A stretch of DNA of 64,000 nucleotides from NCBI RefSeq assembly GCF_019649055.1, contig NW_026570248.1, positions 868,001 to 932,000 on the forward strand, written 5' to 3'. The notes beneath the pieces were generated by a model. It did no database searches. It worked only from the letters and a program-made list of their open reading frames with translations, and was not told the origin of the DNA. Below are positions 12,771 to 23,459 of the stretch, piece after piece. The position numbers and the translations under genes were made by a program. Within the stretch, counting starts at the first letter, position 1, and every line of letters starts with the position of its first letter. Source of the DNA: Paramacrobiotus metropolitanus. Its lineage: Eukaryota; Tardigrada; Eutardigrada; Parachela; Macrobiotidae.

Positions 12771-14118
12771 AGAACTGGAATTTGCAGCTGACAATGAGCA
12801 GTCGCACAGTCATGACAAGGACTATCAATGTTTTCCCCCTAACTTTTCCTCCTTCTCTGTATCTGTTTCCGATTTGATTTTTTTGTGCAAACACTGTTCG
12901 ATGGATCTCGTATTTCTTATTCTCGTCCAGCTCGTGTGTGGGAAGATGGTACTGCAGTAAGCCCGGAAATATGGGAAGCTGATCGGTGGACCATGAATTT
13001 ATATTTCCCGGGTTCGTTGGATTGAAAAGTTTCGCGAGGAACAAAAAAAAACAGCAATGCAGTACGGTTTATCTGGCAGACCGGGACAATGGCGCATTGT
13101 CCATTATTGCCAAAAACCAACCAATTTGCTGTGATAGCTTTATTATTATTTGGGATGGAAAGATTGATGACGGGCGAGCACGGATGTGGAAGAGGATAAG
13201 CAAATGTAAATTATTTTGGATTCTTAAGTTATTACTTCTGGTGACGACTGCTGTGGCAGTCGTTGCATCTAATAATGATTTGCGGATGGAAATTGTATAT
13301 ACAGTTCTAATAATTTGCTGTACATAGATGTTTGATGTGTATATAGCTCGTGTTACCCTTCTAATAATCTTGCAGTTGACCAATGATGTTTGCTCTCGGC
13401 TATGTTGTTGGTCGGTTTTTCTCGTCGGTTATGTTACTTATTAATAAAATTGCAGTATGAAGTTAGTGCAGTGTTTGGCGCGCGTCTGACAGGAATGATA
13501 TTTTGCTCAAACAAATATTACGTAACATATTCAAATCGCAAGTTCACAACTTCCGCTGCATATGCCGTCATTCGCCAGAAGATTGCGTGGCGGGTGGATG
13601 CCAAATCCGATTACTTCCAAGCTGATAGTATTTACCTGTTAATCATGAATACCCAGTTACTACTGCAAGAAGATTGGGGTCGTTAATGTTTCATTCAATA
13701 ATTAGCGACGAAACTCTGAGCAGAAAGCGAAATCAACACAATCAAAATGGTCAATTGTCTGTAAAAAGTAAGATAAAAAACAAATTAAATGATTAAATCA
13801 AATTGGACTTATCAGAAGATACAGTGTACAATACACAAGTAATTAGTCAGTACGATCCACTAAGTCTGGCCCATCGATGGGCCATTAATAGCGGGCAATC
13901 TGAAAACTGGTTAATTTCTGTTACCAACTTATGTCATTTTGCGCTTAAAAACAACCTCATAACTCCGCAATATACAAAATTATTATACATAACGGTAGAA
14001 CGCAAAATTAAAACGTAGAAGAGATTGTTGCCGCCTGGACTCTGCTTACAGTGCCTTACACGTTAAATCAGAATGGCTGCTACCAAATGCATGCGCTGCC
14101 GTCATTGTTTGTTGCAGC
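12771..14118. other. PIM 3' UTR and intergenic stretch
   Basis: This holds the PIM 3' UTR, with a likely poly(A) signal at 13443. Short open frames on both strands carry no family resemblance and overlap each other. I see no gene here. Confidence 0.5.
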
Positions 14119-14120
14119 TA

Positions 14121-15242
14121 CAGCCCTATCGCGCCAACGCCGCCAAGTGTGGACACTTTTTCTGAAAAATCACTAAAGGTCAGCCGTAGACAAATTTATA
14201 ATTATTTGATTTTCATATCGTTGCTGCTTGCGTCTAGCAAGTTTTGCGTTTTGGTTTGCCCTGCTGAGAGCGTTTTTGAATTTACAGCAATATGAAAATG
14301 AAAACCGACCGGATTAAAAATGTGGCTTGACCCATTGGCCGTGGCTGCCATCTTCCGACTCAAAATTTGTTTAAAAATTTCCTTGATGTCGCACAGCAAA
14401 AATAATAAGTTTGGGCTGTTCCGCAACCAATGCTCTTGCGATATGTGCAGGACATCCATCGAATTCCATGAAACCTGCGTGACCTTTGCAAATTTACCGC
14501 AGGCCCCGTCAAAGTCGAGGGCGACCTCCTTTGCGCCTTCGCCGGACAGCCGCCGAATGTCGCAAGCAACCGTTCTTGATAAAATCTCATTCAGAAGGTG
14601 TTGAGCATCCTTTTTAAACTTTTCGTTTACACAGTAAGCCCGAGGCATCTTGTTCCAGCAAGTTTAAGCAACAGTCTTAGCTTTTTTTAGTCACCGCTTT
14701 AATGGTTTTTTCTTCCATTCGTCCGGCGCTTATACCTCCTCGCCTGTGCTGTTGATATTTGTCAACACTCCAAAATAAACTAGCGTAACCCAAATCTGAT
14801 TCATGGAAGTTATCAGCTCGAGGTCCCCAGGTCCATGTGCTAGGCAACCGCACTTCTCGGTATGTCGTTTTTAACACAGAAGCCTATGGGAGAACCACTT
14901 TGTTCCGAGATCAGCGCAAGCACTGGTCATGTAAGATGTTTCTGACACGCGTAACGGACACCTTGTGGATCATTCAACAACTTTCCAAAAACCCCACGCA
15001 AAAATCTTAAGTGGTGGTACTTCTCGAGGGGCATTCATAAGCATAAAACAAACGACCGCTACCCCCTCCCCTAAAACACCGCTCGTCTCCCTACTGGCAC
15101 ATCAAAAGACTTCGATTTTGATCTTGCTTGATCCGCAATAAAAAACTACGCTGGAATAGTGCAAAACATAAAACAAAACGACTTACGAAAATATTTCTTA
15201 ATTTATTTTATGCAACTGTCCACACTTGGCGCGATAGAGCTG
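14121..15242. mobile_element. TIR element with TA target duplication (Tc1/mariner-type ends)
   Basis: The left end reads CAGCCCTATCGCGCCAA and the right end, reverse-complemented, CAGCTCTATCGCGCCAA. Both continue into GTGTGGACA; the left copy has an extra 9 bases (CGCCGCCAA) before it. Each end is bordered by TA (14119-14120 and 15243-15244), and the tips start CAG. These features fit Tc1/mariner-like insertion at TA. The element is 1122 bp. No DD(E/D) transposase is visible, so it looks non-autonomous. It contains a 148-codon ORF on the minus strand (14202-14648). The boundaries are read from the sequence; the superfamily is inferred only from the ends. Confidence 0.6.
14202..14648 (-). CDS. 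Hypothetical 148-aa protein, weakly CENP-S/MHF1 (histone-fold)-like, inside a TIR element
   Basis: A single uninterrupted ORF from ATG at 14648, long for its AT-rich setting. I do not recognise it with certainty. Against remembered human CENP-S, its first part lines up without gaps for 46 residues, from KFKK in this protein to a shared C-x-x-FAK; later, LRNSPNLL resembles the CENP-S RRSNSLL helix, and a basic KEIFKQILSRK follows in the right place. Overall identity is low, so this is a hint and not an assignment. CENP-S pairs with CENP-X in kinetochores and in the FANCM complex. The tail beyond residue 105 is unlike CENP-S. The ORF lies entirely between the two inverted repeats at 14121 and 15242, so it may be captured cargo, a host gene flanked by element ends, or element-encoded. 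Confidence 0.35.
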   Translation of the reverse strand: MPRAYCVNEKFKKDAQHLLNEILSRTVACDIRRLSGEGAKEVALDFDGACGKFAKVTQVSWNSMDVLHISQEHWLRNSPNLLFLLCDIKEIFKQILSRKMAATANGSSHIFNPVGFHFHIAVNSKTLSAGQTKTQNLLDASSNDMKIK

Positions 15243-15244
15243 TA

Positions 15245-18200
15245 TTTGATTTTATTATTAAAGGTGCGTGTGCATTTTTGTCTTAATTAAGCTTGTCGAA
15301 GTGATAATGGAGTTCGTTAACAAAAGTATGCACGTGCAGTCCTTGATATAATAACTCATCTACGGTTACCATTTTCAATGGCGCTACCTGTTTAATTAAT
15401 TTATTCAATTAGTAATGAAAGATGCTTCGATAAACTGAATTCTGAGAAAACTCCGACTAAACCACTGCCAATCACAGAATATACTGCTGGGAAATGCACT
15501 TCGATTTTCGCCCTTTATCCATCGTTGAGCATAACAAATAAAATTCAGATAATTTCGATGAAATGCAAGCAGACCACCTACCTACTACGATGCTTTAAGT
15601 ACATTTTCAAACAGATTCGAAGTGCATCCAGGCTGCTGATTGTATGATAAATATCAAAAGTTTGATGGATTAGCAAATTGTCTAAAGCGTATTATAGCGT
15701 ACTGCCGGCACTGGCAAATTGGCAATATGTTAGCCTACATTTATCCCTCTTGTCCAGCAATTAGGAAATCATTTGCGCAACCTATTCTTTTCATATCTCT
15801 CATGCATCGTTCTATCCAGAAGACAAACGACCACGATGGGAATTCCACATGTAAGCTCTTATGCTACTCCTGTCCGCATTCACAAACCACTTACTGGTTA
15901 CTTGGGATAAATAGAAACTCAACCATTTGTAAACCCTCCTGACCTAATTTTGTCACCTTTGTTTCAAAATGTGGTTTATGGTTGCATGAACGGTCAAAGC
16001 TATAATCCCGAGGACAGGATACATAAGATTTTTACATATTTAGGAAATGACATACATAATAATTATACATGTCCTGTATTGTCCGTTTCTTGATAACACA
16101 GCTCGAGTGATCAACACAGAGTAACATGTGATTTGCTTAGCAAAAACCAACTCAGGTCACAATATAACACTAAACTTATACATTAGGAAGTGTTGTACAT
16201 TTGGCGGTATGCAAAAATGTAATCCGACATCTTTTGAGTCGCTTGAAATTAAAACCCTCAATTCAGGTGGAGAGCGTTTTCGGGAAAACGTTATGCCTTG
16301 TAAAAGCGCATGAAAGCCTATTTTACCGGCACTGGCGCAGATTGTCAGAAATTATTGTCAGATTGTCAGAAATTAATGTGTATAAATTAATGTGTACAAA
16401 CCATTGTGTAGAAGTATGAAATTAAGCCTTGTAAGTTAAGCGGGCATAGTTAAGCAGAGTGACCTCCAAATTCATCAGAATTTTGCAATCTCCACGGCTA
16501 AAGCTACAATACTGGAAATTACAATTTAATAAAGTAAAACTTTTGAAATGGTAACTGAAAGCCGTTTATATGGCTGTGTGTATAGTTGAACACGTAATAC
16601 GTGAATACAAAGTATACCTGTATATTTATCCTTATATTTCAGATAACTGCAGTAATAATTGTATTATTATCGTGTAACTACTTTCATTCATATGTTTTTC
16701 ACAGCAAGCGTCGTTAGTAATTGTAAGTTTGTGAAAAATTGTTGGAACACCATACGTTACTTTGCTGTCCAACCTGTCGTAATTAGTTTGACCGTGCTGT
16801 TGCAAATTGTGTGGTGTCATTACGCATAATTATAGTATAAGCAAGTACACTTACATGTAACTTGTCGTTTTGTAAATATTTTCATATCACAATTAACGGG
16901 ATCGACACCGCGACTTTTTCGTGCATGGATAGAAGGCGTCGGTTCCGCACTAGCAAAGTCGCAAAAATACAGATACCTCGAACTTCTGCAATTTTCGTCG
17001 ATCAAAAATAAAACGATACGGTTTTCAGTGTACACACTGTCACTGTCTGTGATAATTCGCTATATTTTCTGGATCAGAGACTATGTTAATATGAATTGGT
17101 AACCCTTTTGCAGTGCAGCACAGAACTTTTTCCACCGCAATCGGATGATCACCGTTTTGCACAGTAATACTTACAGTATACGCATCAAGATGTGACTGCA
17201 TTTAGTGGTATAGAAGTGAATCGGAAAACGTTGTACTGTTCAAAGGTTACAAAGGGGCTCTCCTTAAAAAAGTGTGTAGTTGAAATAATCGAACGTTACT
17301 CTCCAAAAAATGCAATGCACGGATCAAAGTTAGTAAAAAGACATACAGTACATATAGATATCTAAAAATAATCTAAAAACAACAATAAGAAGGTGGTATT
17401 CATAAGGGTATATTGCAAACAAATTGCAAAAATTTGAACCGACGACACCAGACTTCCTGCATGAGTACAAAGAGTATTACGACAGTCTAAAGCAGACACA
17501 AATAATTAGATAGCAAGTGAACAGTGAACACATACAGTATTTATAGATCTTTCCCATAAACGATCCACCGAGCACAATTAAACCACGAACACCCTATGAC
17601 ATGTACTACTATAATATGCAAACCGGTACCACAAACCACCACAATTCCACGTACAATAACAAGCAAAAACAACGAAAGCGGAAAACATAATAATAAATAA
17701 AAATTAAGACAGTTTAAACATAAAAGCCAAAGCTGCATCAAGATTCAAAACGGGTTGTAAATAAATATCACAGTCTGCTAACCAGATTGGCACACCAATT
17801 ACGAAGGCCATGAAACATGTAAAATGATAAAATTAAATTGATTTATCGAAGAAAATGTTGATAAATACTTGGGAATTATTTCCGACGATCAATCTCCAAA
17901 TAATAACTAACACTGTACGACTTTCAAAGCTCGAAAGCTTTTCCCTAGTGCGAGTGCTTTCACTTGTCTAAAACACAAAGCACAAAACAAATATAATAAA
18001 ACTAATACAAAATAAAGATTTATGTGCTAACATTGCTACTCCTGTAAATATACGCACTGCCTAAGACCGCCGTGCGTGTAAATAATTTTCAACAAATAAA
18101 TTTTCCAGGAAAACGTTAAACGATAAAAAATCGTACGCGTAAAGATGGATGATTGTCAACAACCTCATAAAATCAAACCAGAAAAGTATAGATTTTACAG

Positions 18201-18353
18201 AATCAATAATAATTTCTAATAGGCTGGGAAGGACAAGATAACGGAGTTTGCCTACTGCATAGGCTTCATAACAATACTAATTTGATTGTGTACCCTTAAT
18301 TGGACAGTAGTGGACACTGGATGGTTATAGGTGCCAATAATCTCAACGCTTAC
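15245..18353. other. Intergenic, AT-rich, no gene recognised
   Basis: About 3.1 kb without any block I can assign. If the BICD-like exon at 18354-18560 belonged to an intact gene, its later exons should lie here on the minus strand. I looked for coiled-coil-type exons and saw none. Confidence 0.5.
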
Positions 18354-18560
18354 TTCTTTTAATGCATCTCGCTCCAGTTTCACTTTTTCATATTCATTAT
18401 CCAAAATTTCGTAGCGTTCCTCCAAATCGCTATTCGCTTCAAGAAGTGCGAGACCCTTCTCCGCACTTTCCTTCAAGTTGCTTTCAGCGATCTGCAAATC
18501 CGTTCTCAGTTTTTCAACTTCCAGCTTTGCCGCTTCCAGATTTATGCCCATGCTGTCCAT
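18354..18560 (-). CDS. BICD: BICD-like first coding exon (orphan or partial gene)
   Basis: One exon of 69 codons from ATG at 18560 to a GTAAGC donor at 18353. It encodes a charged heptad coiled coil. SAEKGLALLE matches the CC1 box (AAxxG motif, AAEYGLAVLEE in human BICD2) that binds dynein light intermediate chain, and about 50 residues around it align to BICD2 without gaps. Bicaudal-D proteins link dynein-dynactin to cargo. No further exon is visible downstream on this strand over 3 kb, and the next features there are a mobile element and the PIM gene. It may therefore be the start of a gene with a very long intron, a gene broken by assembly or rearrangement, or a stray exon copy. A Spindly or BICD-related origin is also possible. 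Confidence 0.6.
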
Positions 18561-19541
18561 CGTTTACAATAGGTAAAACTCCAGGAAATAACTGCACAAA
18601 AAGAAGAACCGCGATCGTTAGAAAATTTTTCGTTCGCATGTAACAAATAAACAGAGAACAGTCAAACATAAGCAGGCTGCCGTAAACAAATCAGATAAAA
18701 TAAGTAATATCGCACGCTGAATCGCTGAATGTGTGCTGCTTCAACTTCTCTTCCTTTACTTACTTACCTTTCCAAGAATGTGAATGCAAACTGCAGCAAA
18801 CAGCACCAAAGGATGTGCTTTCGTGGACAGTTGGAGGTGATTCGCGTACAGTTCGGCACAAAATGTACCAACCTGTCCAGAGTTCCAAACTGGAGATGTT
18901 GGGATGTAGCAGTCTAGCAGAAATCCTGCGACAACGACAACACGATCCTCATCAAATGCTGCGAATCAGCGGATGCATTTTGCACCTGTGCTCGTACTTG
19001 TAACTTGTTACGCTGACAGCAGAGTGCGCACAATATCCCACCCTGCATGACTGAATAAAAATCGAGATCTGCCGTACATAATAAGTTTAAACATGTATTT
19101 GTTATATTTTAATTTTTATTAATAACTAATTTAATAATTTATGCTACCAAAGAAAGTTCGAATCTTTAAAATCACATCACACAGATTATTTTGAGGAGCA
19201 GTGCAAAAGCCAGAAGTGAGAAAACCTGAAAAGTTGAAAACGTATCCTGATTTATCGTAAAAATGGTCTGACGGTCCTGACCAGTAAATCAGGTATGTAT
19301 GTACTTACATACGTGATACGTCTACTGTGTGAACTGCGGTTCTGACGACTCCCTGTACCGTAAAAGAAAAAAGTGCATATCATCAGTGAGCAGCAAACAG
19401 ATATGGAGCAGGCTTTTTTGTCTGATTCTATTTTCAAAATTTTTACTCCAAACGAGGTCTTATCTAAAAGCATATCTGATAAAGCTATTCTTTCCCGGTT
19501 AGTTTGACTTCGCGCTTTTTCTGTTGCGACGGAAGGAAGAA
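18561..19541. other. Divergent upstream region (BICD-like exon / PSMD3)
   Basis: This 981 bp separates the minus-strand BICD-like ATG from the plus-strand PSMD3 ATG. It should contain the PSMD3 promoter. No coding block or repeat of note was seen. Confidence 0.4.
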
Positions 19542-21609
19542 ATGGCGTCAGTATCCATGGATGTTGATACTGGTGATACCGCGAATGGAAACAAGGACGC
19601 TAACGGAGACGTAGATCTGGAATCTGCTGTCGTGGAAGGTTTGTAGACTAGTTGTTTTAATTTGTCAAAATTGTCGTGATAAAATAGTGTAGTATCCACA
19701 ACTTCCGATTGCAGATATCAAAGATTTCGTTAAACTTCTCGAACGCGCTGTAACAGCAGGAGATGCTCGTTCGGTAGTCCGGCCAGTTCGTGGTCTTGGC
19801 TATGTCCGTAAACACCTGACACCTGTAGTTCTCCGTCGAATTATTCGCGGCTTGTGTTTGAATAAGGAGGATAAAACATACTTTGCGCAATATATCGGAG
19901 ATGTAAGTGTTTAACGTTTTTGGGAATGAATTGAGTAGAGTTTCCATTCAGAAACTGAATATTATTTTTCCAGTTGATTGACGAGCCAAAGAACCTGTCT
20001 CCGTATGGATCTGTTTTCCAAAAGCTGGCTAATGCTGTCCATAAGCAGGGCACTATGATCCCGGAAGTGACCGTTTACCTACATTTACTGATTTTGTTGC
20101 ATCTTCTCGACGCCGGAAAAAATTCTGAAGTAAGCGTGTGGGCGTTATAACGATGCTTGTCCATTTGCGTTGAAGCACTCGTAATTTAACATAATCAGTA
20201 AACTCAGTTCGAAAATTATCGTTGCTTACCTAATCGAGCGCTTCGGAATTATTGTATGCACAAAAAGTGTATAAAAAGTTATTGAGAGTTGTGTTCCCGA
20301 CGACCCTGGACACTTCCCTCTCGTTTGATTGCCATGATTTTCTTTTAATTTTTGATAGGGCTGAATTTTCTGGTTTGGTTAGGCTCTTTCTTGTGCGGAA
20401 ACACTGGTGGGCAAGGTGATTGCGAATACACGACGAACGATGGATCCGTTGGCAGCACGTGTGTATTTCTATTATGCTCGTGCATACGAAGTCAACGGAA
20501 AGCTCAGTTCCATTCGACGCTTTTTGCTATCGCGTTTACGAACTGCCACACTGCGGCAGGACGATGATGGTCAAGCACATTTGGTCAACTGTCTTCTGCG
20601 CAGTTATATCCAGGATAATCTGTATGATCAAGCCGAGAAACTAGTCGGCAAGCTGAGCTATCCGGAATCTGTCCATAATAATCAGTTGGCTCGCTTCCAA
20701 TACTATCTCGGCCGAATTAAGGCGATGAAATTGGAGTACTCCGAGGCGTATCAACACCTGCTGCAAGCATCCCGAAAAGTGCCAACGCATGGTGCAGTGG
20801 GATTCAAACAGACGGTACGCTTTCCCAGATTGATGCTTTGGTACTGTAGAATCTTTCGTTCTAGTTCTACCCCATATTTAAATAATTATATTGTGTAGGT
20901 TCAAAAATGGTTAATCACGGTGGAATTGCTGTTGGGTGACATCCCTGAACGTGCGGTGTTCTTGGAAAAGGAATACAAGCGGTGCCTTGCGCCTTATTAT
21001 GAGCTGACTCTCGGTATTTCAATTTTTAACCGAATAAACGCTTTGTGGCTTATAAAGTTAAATACATGGTTTTCGTGTTGTTATAATTCTTTCACTTTTG
21101 CAGCTATTCGCGGGGGTAAATTGGCTAGATTCAATGATACTCTGAAACAACATGCGGATAAGTTCAAGCAGGATCAGACGTATTCGCTGATCGTCCGTCT
21201 TCGACACAATGTTATAAAGACCGGCATTCGGGCAATTAACACCGCCTATTCCCGTATTTCGATTGCGGACGTGGCGAAAAAACTGCAGCTGGACAGCGTA
21301 GAGGATGTGTACTTTATTTTGGCTAAGGCCATTAGTGAGCGCGCTATTGAAGCGCAGTTGCTGGCCGATGCAGGCGAACTGGCGTCTAAGGAGAATGTTA
21401 ATATATATGCGACAAAAGATCCCTTTGTAGCGTTTGATAAACGCATTCGTTTCTGTCTGGAAACATACGATCAGAGTGTCAAAGCCATGCGCTTTCCACC
21501 GAAATCGTACCACGGGGATCTGGAATCAGCTGAAGAACGACGAGAACGTGAAGCCCAAGAGGCCGAACTCGCGAAAGAGATTGCCGACGAAGATGATGAT
21601 ATTTTGTGA
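19542..21609 (+). CDS. PSMD3: 26S proteasome non-ATPase subunit 3 (Rpn3)
   Basis: A scaffold subunit of the 19S regulatory particle lid in cytosol and nucleus. Six exons: 19542-19638, 19715-19902, 19974-20129, 20383-20814, 20899-21013 and 21104-21609, all phase-consistent, about 497 aa (human 534). Recognised blocks: RRIIRGLCLNK, RVYFYYARAYEVNGKL, a TPR-like helical region (LLSRLRTATLRQDDDGQA, RFQYYLGRIKAMKLEYSEAY), GAVGFKQT then VQKWLITVELLLGDIPER, and a PCI domain with YSLIVRLRHNVIKTGIR, AYSRISIADVAKKLQLDS and EDVYFILAKAISERAIEA. The C-terminus has VKAMRFPPKSYHGDLESAEE then an acidic EDDDIL end, as in orthologues. The start was chosen because exon 1 (MASVSMDVDT) is acidic and serine-rich, as in other Rpn3 proteins, and follows stops. 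ATP6AP2 follows 0.74 kb downstream. Confidence 0.96.
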
Positions 21610-22351
21610 ATTATTTACGTGCATCGGTGGGAGCTTGTTAGATTACTGCATTAGCTGCTTGCAGCTAAACTTAAACTGTCGAAAGTTATGCCGACTTTCT
21701 TCCTTTCTTTCGATTTCTGCATCAGCTTTTTCATGGCGAATTCCTTTATCGTTGTAATAACTAACAAGACGATACAAAGTGGTGTTGAATGGCATCTCGG
21801 AATAGCTTGATTGTCCACAAAATGTTCTCAGAATGCCATCACGGAATAGCCCATGTAGATGCATGTATTTTCATTGCGGCTTCACTAAAAATTGTTGAAA
21901 AAGCGAAAATTTGTTTTGTTTTCATGCGATTGATTTTTTGTAAGATCTCATACTGTTCTTAACGTTTCAGATAAGATCATAATTCACAAACGCGTTAAAT
22001 CTTTCGATCAGTTGAAAAAACTACTTGTATAATATATCTCTGTCAGAGCCGTCGCCGCTGCTGATGTAGGCACTACAGTAACTTCATATGCATACTCGAG
22101 GGAATGGAGTCCATCAAACTCGTTCTCATACTACTTCCTCGAGGCACATATAGCAGTACGAGTACGGTGCGTATTGGGCTGTCGCTACTCCTATCATAGG
22201 ATGTGACTTGTTAGTCGGGAATAAAAAAGGAAGGACATCCATCGTGAGTTGATTAGTTAACGTTAAGTCGTGACTGATTTACAGAACTTTCCAGTTTTTT
22301 GCTAACCATATTTCCAGAACTACAATTTTATTGTCAATGCTGTTGTTCTAA
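21610..22351. other. Intergenic PSMD3-ATP6AP2
   Basis: This holds the PSMD3 3' UTR and the ATP6AP2 upstream region. A TACGAGTAC motif lies at 22157-22165. No coding block is seen. Confidence 0.4.
22157..22165. promoter_or_regulatory. TACGAGTAC (GTACTCGTA) motif upstream of ATP6AP2
   Basis: An exact copy of the recurring 9-mer, 187 bp before the ATP6AP2 ATG. Its role is inferred from recurrence only. Confidence 0.3.
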
Positions 22352-23459
22352 ATGTCACCATCCGGCTCAAGCATGTCTTGTGGCTACATTTTGATTTGTC
22401 TGGCACTTTTGTGCATCACGTGCTCCTTATGCCAGGATGCTCCCTCGACCGACTCTGGAAAGGATCTCAGAAATTTTGTTGGATTGAATCCGGAAACATC
22501 AGATGCGCGATCAAACAGAAGGGCTGTTATAATTCTTTCGGGCCATAACCTAAGTGGTGATGCCACCCATCGCTCAACAAACGAAGTTAGGAAATCTGAT
22601 TTAATTGGTGTGGCCATGGATATGGAGGATCGTGATCCCAATTCGCTGTATGTACATTTCGACGGAGACACTTTAATCAGCTCTCAGCCTGTCCTGTTTA
22701 ACGATTTGGAAAATTCGCAAGCCTCGGCCGGTGACAAATGGACTGGTGTTATGGGTAAGTGTCAACCTCGGAAATCTGAAAAACCTCCCGTGTTGTTATT
22801 GCGCAAACGATAAGAATAAGAATGATCGGATGAGAAACCAAACCAAAAAATGTGATATCGTTTCGTACTTGCTCACACAGAAAATTGTTTGTGGTGAGTA
22901 TGTTTTTGTAAAAATAAAATTATTTTCTAGATTTTTTGTTTTTTGTCCAGAACCCTCCAAGATAAATGAGGATGATTAACATAATAAAGTTTTCAAAGTC
23001 TGCGAAATTTTGAACTAACTTGATAGTTTTGTAGACGGAATCAAAGCACACCGCAGCAGCGAAAACACTCCCCTGGCTGATTTGCTTATTTTCGAGGCGT
23101 ACCCCGAATCGTTTCCCCAACAGGTAACAGCATTATGCGAATCGTTGTACTCCACCGGAAATTGCCAGATCGTTCAGGGCCAGGTTGCATCGGAGAACGA
23201 GGCTCGTTTCCGCCGAGCAGCTGACGATAAAGACAAAGATGAAGAGAATGAGGTTGAGGATGAACCACCTGGTTTCGATCCAACGCGTGTGCTTCCCAAA
23301 ATTCCTTATTCGGCTGGATTTCAGCTGCTGTTCTGGACCACGCTGGCCATCTTCTTAACTGTGTACGGTGTTTCTTGGGCAATGTGGAATATGGACCCCG
23401 GTAGGGACAGTATCATCTACCGCATGACGTCGGCTCAGAAATACAAGAAGGATAAATAA
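22352..23459 (+). CDS. ATP6AP2: V-ATPase accessory protein 2 / (pro)renin receptor
   Basis: A type I membrane protein that assists V-ATPase assembly and Wnt/PCP signalling. Two exons, 22352-22754 and 23035-23459, join in phase 1 to give about 275 aa. An N-terminal hydrophobic signal (GYILICLALLCITC) is followed by a lumenal part, an RFRR furin-type site, an acidic linker, a transmembrane helix (FQLLFWTTLAIFLTVYGVSW) and the hallmark tail MWNMDPGRDSIIYRMTSAQK, nearly identical to human NMDPGYDSIIYRMTNQK, then KYKKDK, a dilysine-type ER retrieval end. The lumenal part is about 75 residues shorter than in human and poorly conserved. ATG at 22373 is an alternative start that would still leave the signal peptide. 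Identity rests on the C-terminus, which is diagnostic. Confidence 0.93.

Noticed and set aside
17541-17741. Hydrophobic minus-strand ORF that could look like a membrane protein
   Set aside because: The hydrophobicity comes from AT-rich antisense sequence (AAAC/AATA repeats read as Leu/Phe/Val); no start context, no homologous pattern.
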